Assembly (NCBI GenBank): GCA_947627085.1
Contig: CANQUO010000129.1
Location: forward strand, 1-6,191
Origin: an uncultured Oscillospiraceae bacterium
GTDB lineage: Bacteria > Bacillota > Clostridia > Oscillospirales > Oscillospiraceae
DNA length: 6,191 bases
Direction: 5' to 3'
In this document: one piece after another, positions 1-4,570 of the stretch
How the letters are laid out: each line of letters begins with the position of its first letter
Position numbering within the stretch: the stretch's first letter is position 1
Translations under genes and position numbers: made by a program
The notes under the pieces: generated by a model
Database searches by the model: none
The model's input: the letters and a program-made list of their open reading frames with translations, nothing else
What the model was told of the DNA's origin: nothing

Positions 1-283
1 TCTTAAAGCCGGTCCGCTCGCACAAAACCGTCGCCAGCTTTACGCAGGGCTCGGTGTAATATAAGTTGGACATATGTTGAAGCTTTGGCACCTGTGCCAT
101 CACCGCCATGGCCCAAACCGGGTCGGCGATACCGAAGGCGTTGACCGCTATGCCCGCGCCAAGGTCGATATACCTCTTCCCCTTGTCGTCGATCACCTCG
201 GCTCCGTGGCCCTCCACGAACACCACGTCGGCCCTGCCGTAGGTGCCCGCTATATATTCCCTGTCAAGTTCCCTGATATCCAT
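1..283 (-). CDS. argD: Acetylornithine aminotransferase ArgD, N-terminal 94 residues (truncated by window edge)
   Basis: This is the start of a class-III, PLP-dependent aminotransferase that converts N-acetylglutamate semialdehyde plus glutamate to N-acetylornithine plus 2-oxoglutarate (EC 2.6.1.11) in the cytoplasm. Reading the minus strand from 283 gives MDIRELDREYIAGTYGR, then DVVFVEGHGAEVIDDKGKRY (19-38), GAGIAVNAFG (42-51) and HMSNLYYTEP (70-79), all typical of the ArgD N-terminus; SNLYYTEP is the most telling. The PLP-binding lysine lies beyond the window. The start is supported by an AGGTGG ribosome site (288-293) only 4 nt upstream, which overlaps the argB stop codon. The argB-argD gap is 9 nt, so the two genes are very likely co-transcribed and translationally coupled. 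Related succinyl-ornithine or GABA aminotransferases share this fold, but the arg context settles the call. Confidence 0.94.
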   Translation of the reverse strand, partial: MDIRELDREYIAGTYGRADVVFVEGHGAEVIDDKGKRYIDLGAGIAVNAFGIADPVWAMAVMAQVPKLQHMSNLYYTEPCVKLATVLCERTGFK

Positions 284-292
284 TTTTCCACC

Positions 293-1150
293 TCACGCGG
301 TAAACATCGTACCAAGTCCGGCGTTGGTCAAAAGCTCCATCAAAATGGCGTGGGGCATCCGCCCGTCGATGATGAACACCTTTCGAACTCCCCGCCTTAT
401 GGCCTCCACACAGCACTGTATCTTCGGTATCATCCCGCCGGAAATGACCCCCTGGGCCACAAGCTCCGGCACCTCGGAGACGGACAGACGGCGTATGAGC
501 GTATCCGGATCGTCCTTATCCCGCAAAAGCCCCTCGATGTCCGTCATAGTCAGCATGGACTCCGCGCCCAGCTTTCCCGCAATGCGGGCGGCGGCGGTGT
601 CGGCGTTTATGTTGTAAAGGTTGCCCCGCTCGTCACACCCCACGGTGGAGATTATGGGAATGTATCCCATGTCGAGAAGATCGGTTATGGGCGTCACGTC
701 CACGTCCTGTATCTCCCCCACCGCGCCGAGCTTGGGGTCGAGCTGAGCGGCCTTTATCATGTGCCCGTCCACGCCGGAGATACCGATGGACTTGCCGCCC
801 GCAAGCTCCACCAGGTTCACAAGGTCCTTGTTGACCTTCCCGGCTAAAACCATCTCAACGATGTCCATGGTCTCCCGGTCCGTTACCCGCAGGCCGTTTA
901 CAAATTCCGACTTCTTTCCGGTCTTTTTCAGCATGTCGGATATCTCCGGCCCGCCGCCGTGGACCACCACCACCTTTATGCCAATCATGGACAGGAGCAC
1001 GATGTCCCCCATGACGTACTTTTTCAGCGTCTCGTCGGTCATGGCGTTGCCGCCGTATTTTATGAGTATCACCTTCCCCGCGTACTTCTGTATGTACGGG
1101 AGCGCCTCCGTCAGCGTCTGCGCCCTCAGCGCGTGATCGTGCAAGTCCAT
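293..1150 (-). CDS. argB: Acetylglutamate kinase ArgB, arginine-inhibited type
   Basis: ArgB phosphorylates N-acetyl-L-glutamate with ATP (EC 2.7.2.8), usually the controlled step of the acetyl-cycle pathway. The 285-aa protein has the full amino-acid-kinase fold: IKYGGNAM (30-37, catalytic Lys31), HGGGPEI (64-70), NGLRVTD with substrate-binding Arg88 (85-91), NINADTAAA (180-188) and SGGMIPK with Lys243 (237-243). An N-terminal helix of about 25 residues (RAQTLTEALPYIQKYAGK) precedes the first strand. The C-terminus has HAILMELLTNAGLGTMF (267-283). Both features mark hexameric, arginine-feedback-inhibited kinases and are missing or different in arginine-insensitive ones such as that of E. coli. 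The start at 1150 has a perfect AGGAGG site (1159-1164) 8 nt upstream. The gene is separated from argJ by an unusual 291-bp hairpin-rich gap and is followed 9 nt later by argD. Confidence 0.98.
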   Translation of the reverse strand: MDLHDHALRAQTLTEALPYIQKYAGKVILIKYGGNAMTDETLKKYVMGDIVLLSMIGIKVVVVHGGGPEISDMLKKTGKKSEFVNGLRVTDRETMDIVEMVLAGKVNKDLVNLVELAGGKSIGISGVDGHMIKAAQLDPKLGAVGEIQDVDVTPITDLLDMGYIPIISTVGCDERGNLYNINADTAAARIAGKLGAESMLTMTDIEGLLRDKDDPDTLIRRLSVSEVPELVAQGVISGGMIPKIQCCVEAIRRGVRKVFIIDGRMPHAILMELLTNAGLGTMFTA

Positions 1151-1174
1151 TGGCTTGGCCTCCTTTTACTGATT

Positions 1175-1213
1175 CCGGCAGTAACGCCGGTGATATCGCC
1201 GCCGCGCGGCGTT
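1175..1213 (-). other. Stem-forming sequence upstream of the argB ribosome site
   Basis: Several mutually exclusive stems can form here. CCGGC (1175-1179) pairs with GCCGG (1186-1190). AACGCCG (1183-1189) pairs with CGGCGTT (1207-1213). GCCGCGCGGC (1201-1210) is a perfect palindrome, and the stretch around GATATC (near 1192-1197) is nearly palindromic. The 1175-1179 arm lies about 10 nt from the AGGAGG site at 1159-1164, but no arm pairs with that site, so a direct on/off translation switch is not evident. The pairings are read from the sequence; any regulatory role is conjecture. Confidence 0.45.
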
Positions 1214-1260
1214 GGGTCAGCTTTTTCTCTTTTCCAGCGATCGTTCCCCCGGGGGTGTCT

Positions 1261-1291
1261 CCAGTAGGGGGCCCGCGGGCCCCCTAACTGG
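1261..1291. repeat. GC-rich palindromic hairpin
   Basis: A perfect 20-bp palindrome (1266-1285) is flanked by CCAGT (1261-1265) and ACTGG (1287-1291), giving a stem of about 13 bp with a CGCG loop and one bulged base (A1286). On the plus strand it is followed within 3 nt by TTTTT (1295-1299), the layout of a rho-independent terminator, but no plus-strand gene precedes it. On the minus strand, the direction of the arg genes, no T-run follows. It could therefore be a repeat-derived or mRNA-stabilising structure rather than a working terminator. Confidence 0.6.
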
Positions 1292-1311
1292 TCGTTTTTA
1301 AAAGGGGGTTG

Positions 1312-1340
1312 TCAGGGGGGGAAATCGAAATCCCCCCTGA
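1312..1340. repeat. G/C-run hairpin within the inverted-repeat segment
   Basis: TCAGGGGGG (1312-1320) pairs perfectly with CCCCCCTGA (1332-1340), a 9-bp stem with an 11-nt loop. The loop centre (AAATCGAAAT) is nearly symmetrical. On the minus strand the hairpin is followed by CAACCCCCTTTT, so a T4 run comes about 8 nt after the stem. That is weak for an intrinsic terminator of argJ transcripts but not negligible. The hairpin uses the same TCAG bases as the left terminal repeat of the larger segment. Confidence 0.55.
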
Positions 1341-1359
1341 GTCGCTTTCTCTCTTTTGC

Positions 1360-1397
1360 TTCTTTTCTCTCTTTGGCGACCCAAAGAGAGAAAAGAA
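1360..1397. repeat. 17-bp perfect hairpin of pyrimidine and purine arms
   Basis: The arm at 1360-1376 (TTCTTTTCTCTCTTTGG) is exactly complementary to 1381-1397, leaving a 4-nt loop, CGAC. One arm is all pyrimidine apart from two Gs and the other all purine apart from two Cs. A second copy of TTTCTCTCTTT lies at 1346-1356, 18 bp from the copy at 1364-1374, so the purine arm has two possible partners. No T-run follows in the minus-strand direction, which argues against an intrinsic terminator. Such a stem could be an RNase III type processing site or a barrier to 3' decay, but that is inference. Confidence 0.65.
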
Positions 1398-1441
1398 AAT
1401 CCCGTCCGCCCAAAGGCTGACAACCTTTTACCCCCGCCAGG

Positions 1442-2659
1442 TCACGTCCTGTAATCCCCGTTTATCTTCACATAATCGTAGGTAAGATCGCACCCCCAGG
1501 CTTCGGCGGAGCTGTCGCCGGAATTGAGATCAACGAGGATATCTATCTCGTCCTCCAAAAGCACCATTTTGGCCTCCTCCTCGGAAAAGGGTATCCCCGC
1601 GCCGTTTTTGCAGACGTCGGCCTTACCGGCTTTCGACCGGAAACTCACGTCCACCCGCTCCACGTCCACCTGGGCTCCCGAATAGCCTATGGCGCACAGC
1701 ACCCTTCCCCAGTTGGCGTCCGCCCCGAACATGGCGGCCTTGGTGAGGGAGGAACATATGACAGACTTTGCCACCACCTTCGCGGTATCATCATCCGCCG
1801 CTCCCGTGAGAAGGCAGGTCACGAGCTTCGTGGCCCCCTCACCGTCCTTGGCTATCATCCGGCAGAGCTTCACCGTCACGGCGTGGAGGGCCGCGCAAAA
1901 CACCTCAAAGTCCTCCCCCTCGCTGTCGATGGGCTTATTTCCCGCCATACCGTTGGCCATAACGGCGAAGGTGTCGTTGGTGGAGGTGTCCCCGTCCACG
2001 CTGACCATGTTGAAGCTGGTTTTCACGTCCTGAGAGACGCATTTTTGGAGCAATTCCGGGGTGATATCCGCATCCGTGGTCACGAAAACAAGCATGGTGG
2101 CCATATTGGGGTGTATCATGCCGGAGCCCTTGGCTATACCGCCGAGCCGGCATTTTACCCCGGAAATCTCAAACTCCACAGCGGCCTCTTTGGGCACGGT
2201 GTCCGTGGTCATGATGGCGTTCTCGGCTAAATCCGAGTGATCCCCCAGCCCCAAGACAAGCTCAGCCATCCCGTTTTCCATGGGCGTCAGCGTCATCTGC
2301 TGGCCGATAACTCCGGTGGAGCCCACAATGACGTCGCCGGCCGCGATGCCCGTATATTGCTCCACCAGCGCGCTCATGCCCTCGGCGATCTCAATGCCGT
2401 TGGCGTTGCAGGTATTTGCGTTGCCGGAGTTGCATATCACCGCCTGAGCGTAACCGTCCGCAAGGTGGGCCTTTGTCACCCTGATCGGCGCGGATTTGAC
2501 AAGATTTGCCGTATAGACCGCCGCGGCGGCACAGCGTTTTTCCGATACGATAAGGGCAAGGTCCCGCTTTTTTGAGCTGGCCTTGATGCCGCACCGTATG
2601 CCGTTTGCCTTGAATCCCCTGGCCGCGCAGACGCCGCCGGGAATGAAGCTTATATCCAT
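1442..2659 (-). CDS. argJ: Glutamate N-acetyltransferase ArgJ (ornithine acetyltransferase proenzyme)
   Basis: ArgJ transfers the acetyl group of N-acetylornithine to glutamate (EC 2.3.1.35), giving ornithine and recycling N-acetylglutamate; some members also use acetyl-CoA (EC 2.3.1.1). The 405-aa length is normal for the family. The self-cleavage site KGSGMIHPNMATML is intact: cleavage is expected between Ala187 and Thr188, yielding an alpha chain (1-187) and a beta chain (188-405) whose new N-terminal Thr188 is the nucleophile. Also visible are NSGNAN (77-82), the oxyanion-hole segment STGVIG (114-119), TTDTVPK (151-157) and the typical C-terminus YVKINGDYRT. The start at 2659 has a GGAGGA site (2666-2671) 6 nt upstream. 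The gap to the EamA gene upstream is 25 nt, consistent with one operon. Whether the enzyme is mono- or bifunctional cannot be told from sequence; no argA is present in the window. Confidence 0.98.
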   Translation of the reverse strand: MDISFIPGGVCAARGFKANGIRCGIKASSKKRDLALIVSEKRCAAAAVYTANLVKSAPIRVTKAHLADGYAQAVICNSGNANTCNANGIEIAEGMSALVEQYTGIAAGDVIVGSTGVIGQQMTLTPMENGMAELVLGLGDHSDLAENAIMTTDTVPKEAAVEFEISGVKCRLGGIAKGSGMIHPNMATMLVFVTTDADITPELLQKCVSQDVKTSFNMVSVDGDTSTNDTFAVMANGMAGNKPIDSEGEDFEVFCAALHAVTVKLCRMIAKDGEGATKLVTCLLTGAADDDTAKVVAKSVICSSLTKAAMFGADANWGRVLCAIGYSGAQVDVERVDVSFRSKAGKADVCKNGAGIPFSEEEAKMVLLEDEIDILVDLNSGDSSAEAWGCDLTYDYVKINGDYRT

Positions 2660-2684
2660 AAAACATCCTCCAAAGCTTAAATAA

Positions 2685-3098
2685 TCATATCACCATAAGC
2701 ACCGTACCGGCGGCTATGAGAGCGCAACCGATAAGGGACTTCGGCGTGAATTTTTCGTGGAGAAAAACGAAGGCCAAAATAAGCGTCAGCACCACGCTGA
2801 GCTTATCCACCGGCACCACCTTTGACGCCTCGCCGATCTGCAAGGCGTGGTAGTAGCACAGCCAGGACGCCCCGGTGGCCAGGCCGGAGAGAATGAGAAA
2901 TATCCAGCTTTTCCGGCTTATCTCCGAAATTCCCCCCTGGGTGTCGGTTATGAACACCATCCCCCAGGCCATGATGAGCACCACCGCCGTCCTTATGGCC
3001 GTGGCCAGATTTGAGTTGACGCCCTCAATACCCACCTTTGCAAGTATGGACGTCAGCGCCGCGAACACCGCGGAGCCGAGAGCGAATATGAACCACAT
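2685..3098 (-). CDS. Single-EamA-domain membrane protein of the drug/metabolite transporter superfamily
   Basis: This 137-aa, very hydrophobic protein has about five predicted membrane segments (roughly residues 2-21, 33-51, 65-85, 92-113 and 119-136). The sequence ALTSILAKVGIEGVNSNLATAIRT (14-37) and the motif HEKFTPKSLIGCALIAAG (114-131) are typical of the small bacterial EamA proteins that hold one copy of the domain, whereas most family members have two copies and about 300 aa. The short form is a natural family size rather than a truncation, and it probably works as a dimer. It has a GGAGG site (3106-3110) 7 nt before its ATG. An ATG 4 nt further upstream is out of frame. Substrate is unknown. 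Its place between argC and argJ makes export of an amino acid or pathway intermediate a fair guess, but nothing in the sequence specifies it. Confidence 0.87.
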   Translation of the reverse strand: MWFIFALGSAVFAALTSILAKVGIEGVNSNLATAIRTAVVLIMAWGMVFITDTQGGISEISRKSWIFLILSGLATGASWLCYYHALQIGEASKVVPVDKLSVVLTLILAFVFLHEKFTPKSLIGCALIAAGTVLMVI

Positions 3099-3118
3099 AC
3101 ATTTACCTCCGGCAATGA

Positions 3119-3188
3119 AATCCTTCCGGCCCCGCAGGGGCCGTCTACCCGGATTCTTTCAGTATGCAAGCTCGTCCGCGACTGAAAG
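3119..3188 (-). other. Paired hairpins in the GNAT-EamA gap
   Basis: The 91-nt gap between the GNAT stop and the EamA start holds two stems in tandem. CTTTCAGT (3156-3163) pairs with ACTGAAAG (3181-3188), with a 17-nt loop, and begins one base after the GNAT stop codon. CGGCCCC (3127-3133) pairs with GGGGCCG (3137-3143) around a GCA loop, enclosed by an outer AATCC (3119-3123)/GGATT (3151-3155) pairing. No T-run follows on the minus strand, so these are not convincing terminators. They may tune decay or expression between the upstream and downstream halves of the operon, which is inference. Confidence 0.45.
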
Positions 3189-3189
3189 G

Positions 3190-3645
3190 TCACCGTATTT
3201 TCTTAAAAAGCCTCGCGCTCCAAAACTCCATGCCCAGCTCCTCGATGTAGAAATGGAGAATGGCGCGGAAATTTTTTGTGGCGGTGCCGAGCATGAGCAT
3301 ATCCACATCGGGCGAAACCGCTTTTTCCATGTATTGGAACAGTGCACTTCCGATGCCCCGGTTGCGGTATTCGGGCTTGACGTACAGCTCCTCTATCTCA
3401 AAGAAGCTTGTGCCGGCCTCATAGACGCTGGTGGTCTTTTCTGTTACCTCTTTGTGACCAAATAAGTAGCCCACCACCGTGCCGCCTTCAACCGCCAGGA
3501 AAATCCTGTTTCCCTTGATATCGTCCAGGGTGTTTTTGTAGTAACCGTGACAGCAGTTTTCACGCTCCCACTTCTCGGAGAGCGAGATAAGCTGTCCGAC
3601 GACCGTCCCGGTCAATTGCGTCTCCTGAATAACCATTTTACACAT
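3190..3645 (-). CDS. GNAT-family N-acetyltransferase, substrate unknown
   Basis: This 151-aa cytoplasmic protein has the single-domain GNAT fold that transfers acetyl from acetyl-CoA to an amine. The segment FFEIEELYVKPEYRNRGIGS (81-100) is motif A, with the acetyl-CoA pyrophosphate-binding pattern R-x-x-G-x-G at Arg94-Gly97-Gly99. FYIEELGMEFW (132-142) fits motif B, and IFLAVEGGTVVGYLFG (48-63) is the central hairpin. The first ATG overlaps the argC stop by 8 nt (ATGTGTAA), which suggests translational coupling, with only a weak ACGGGG-like site upstream. A second ATG three codons on (3636) is an alternative start. Sitting inside an arginine operon, it could acetylate glutamate as a short acetylglutamate synthase or act on another amine. 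No residues diagnostic of ArgA are recognisable, so the substrate is left open. Confidence 0.85.
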   Translation of the reverse strand: MCKMVIQETQLTGTVVGQLISLSEKWERENCCHGYYKNTLDDIKGNRIFLAVEGGTVVGYLFGHKEVTEKTTSVYEAGTSFFEIEELYVKPEYRNRGIGSALFQYMEKAVSPDVDMLMLGTATKNFRAILHFYIEELGMEFWSARLFKKIR

Positions 3646-4570
3646 TTAGCCCCGTGAGCTCGTCCGCGCCCATGAGGATATTCATGTTTTGTACCGCCGC
3701 GCCGGAGGCCCCCTTGCCAAGATTGTCGAAAAGGGCCGTCACCGTTATCCGCTCGTCGTTGCCGGAGACTATCAGCATCAGATCGTCCCGTCCCTCAAAG
3801 GCATTGGCGTCTATCATGGGCGTGCCCCAATTGAGCGGCGCCACGTTTATGAGCCTTTGGTACATATACCAGTCGTCCAGCGCCTCCCGGACACGTTTAA
3901 GCGTGGTTCCGGGTTTAAGCAGGTCCGCGTGGAGCGTCACCGTCGTGGCCATGCCCTTATAATAATCGTCCACGATGGGCGAGAATATTGGCGCCCTCAA
4001 AAGCCCGCAGACCTTCTTCATCTCGGCCAGATGCTTGTGCTGTTGCGTAAGGCCGTAGATGCGGGGTGAGCTCAGCCCCTCCGGCTTTTCGGGGCTTTCA
4101 TAGTCGGCTATCATCTTCTTCCCCCCGCCGGAATATCCGGTGAGTGAAAAACATGTGAGGGGGTAGTCCGCCGGCACTATCCCAAGCTTCACCAGCGGAT
4201 AGACGCTCACAATAAAGCCCGTGGCGTGACAGCCGGGGTTGGCGATACGCCTGCCCGTCTCGATCGCCGCCCGGTGTATATCGTCGAGCTCCGGAAAGCC
4301 GTAGGCCCATGTGTCCGCCGTGCGGTGGGCGGTGGAGGCGTCGATTATCCTCACATCCGGGTTCTCCACCATGGATACCGCCTCCCGGGCCGCGTCGTCG
4401 GGAAGGCACAGAAAGGCGATGTCGCAGTTATTCAACGCCTCCCGCCGCGCCTGCGTATCCTTTCGCCTCTCCTCCGGGAGCGTGACCAGCGTCAAATCCC
4501 TTCTATTCGTGAGCCTGTCATATATCTGCAATCCCGTAGTCCCGGCGGAGCCGTCGATGTATACCTTCAT
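3638..4570 (-). CDS. argC: N-acetyl-gamma-glutamyl-phosphate reductase ArgC, short type
   Basis: ArgC reduces N-acetylglutamyl phosphate with NADPH to the gamma-semialdehyde (EC 1.2.1.38), the step between ArgB and ArgD. The Rossmann motif DGSAGTTG is at 6-13, the active-site cysteine is Cys114 in NPGCHATG (111-118), TGYSGGGKK (144-152) follows, and QQHKHLAEM (176-184) supplies the likely catalytic histidine. At 310 aa it belongs to the shorter ArgC class rather than the roughly 345-aa class common in Bacillus and E. coli relatives. The start codon overlaps the argH stop (ATGA, 4 nt), and an AAGGAG site (4579-4584) lies inside the argH end 8 nt upstream, so translation is likely coupled. Its own 3' end overlaps the GNAT gene by 8 nt. 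Confidence 0.97.
   Translation of the reverse strand: MKVYIDGSAGTTGLQIYDRLTNRRDLTLVTLPEERRKDTQARREALNNCDIAFLCLPDDAAREAVSMVENPDVRIIDASTAHRTADTWAYGFPELDDIHRAAIETGRRIANPGCHATGFIVSVYPLVKLGIVPADYPLTCFSLTGYSGGGKKMIADYESPEKPEGLSSPRIYGLTQQHKHLAEMKKVCGLLRAPIFSPIVDDYYKGMATTVTLHADLLKPGTTLKRVREALDDWYMYQRLINVAPLNWGTPMIDANAFEGRDDLMLIVSGNDERITVTALFDNLGKGASGAAVQNMNILMGADELTGLNV

Larger units (their letters stand above)
1299..1430. repeat. Segment bounded by imperfect terminal inverted repeats, MITE-like
   Basis: The left end reads TAAAAGGGGGTTGTCAG (1299-1315). The right end reads CTGACAACCTTTTA (1417-1430). Once 3 extra Gs in the left copy are allowed for, they are inverted copies of each other; the inner 9 bp (GGTTGTCAG at 1307-1315 and CTGACAACC at 1417-1425) match exactly. 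The 132-bp unit encodes no protein and contains two internal hairpins (1312-1340 and 1360-1397). Both outer ends carry a TA dinucleotide, which could be a TA target duplication as made by Tc1/mariner-IS630 type elements, but TA is too short to prove this. The best reading is a small non-autonomous element or dispersed intergenic repeat. A single copy in the window cannot establish mobility. Confidence 0.5.
1151..1441. other. argJ-argB intergenic region, hairpin-rich and non-coding
   Basis: These 291 bp between two genes of the same pathway hold no credible gene; the one reading frame across part of it (plus strand, 959-1267) is mostly antisense to argB. Read from argJ towards argB, the region contains an inverted-repeat-bounded segment (1299-1430) with two strong stems, a GC-rich palindromic hairpin (1261-1291), the palindrome CCCCCGGGGG (1246-1255), a purine tract on the minus strand near 1215-1235, and stem-forming sequence at 1175-1213. 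I found no paired -35/-10 boxes on the minus strand and no clear arginine operator. No minus-strand hairpin is followed at once by a good T-run, so whether argJ transcripts read through into argB cannot be decided from sequence alone. Confidence 0.85.

Noticed and set aside
74..847. 257-codon open frame on the plus strand
   Set aside because: It lies antisense to argD and argB, whose products are unambiguous. The translation is rich in His, Gly and Pro with no recognisable motif, as expected from reversed GC-rich codons.
1312..1340. Intrinsic terminator for argJ
   Set aside because: The stem is strong, but the T4 run on the minus strand begins about 8 nt after it, too far for a convincing rho-independent terminator. 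Kept as a hairpin only.
1151..1441. T-box, riboswitch or ArgR operator ahead of argB
   Set aside because: I saw no T-box core sequence, no known riboswitch motif and no AT-rich operator-like palindrome; the palindromes here are GC-rich.
1669..2659. Variant NSGNANTCNANG in ArgJ in place of the more familiar NSGNANACTG
   Set aside because: The NSGNAN core and the cysteine are retained and the following residues vary within the family, so this is normal sequence variation.
2391..2666. 91-codon minus-strand frame starting at an ATG just upstream of argJ
   Set aside because: It is out of frame with argJ and overlaps it. Its ATG sits against the ribosome site with no spacing, and its translation is a basic low-information sequence.
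3159..3347. 62-codon open frame on the minus strand running past the GNAT stop
   Set aside because: It is a shifted frame within the GNAT gene. The in-frame GNAT reading retains motif A and a natural C-terminus, so no frameshift needs to be invoked.
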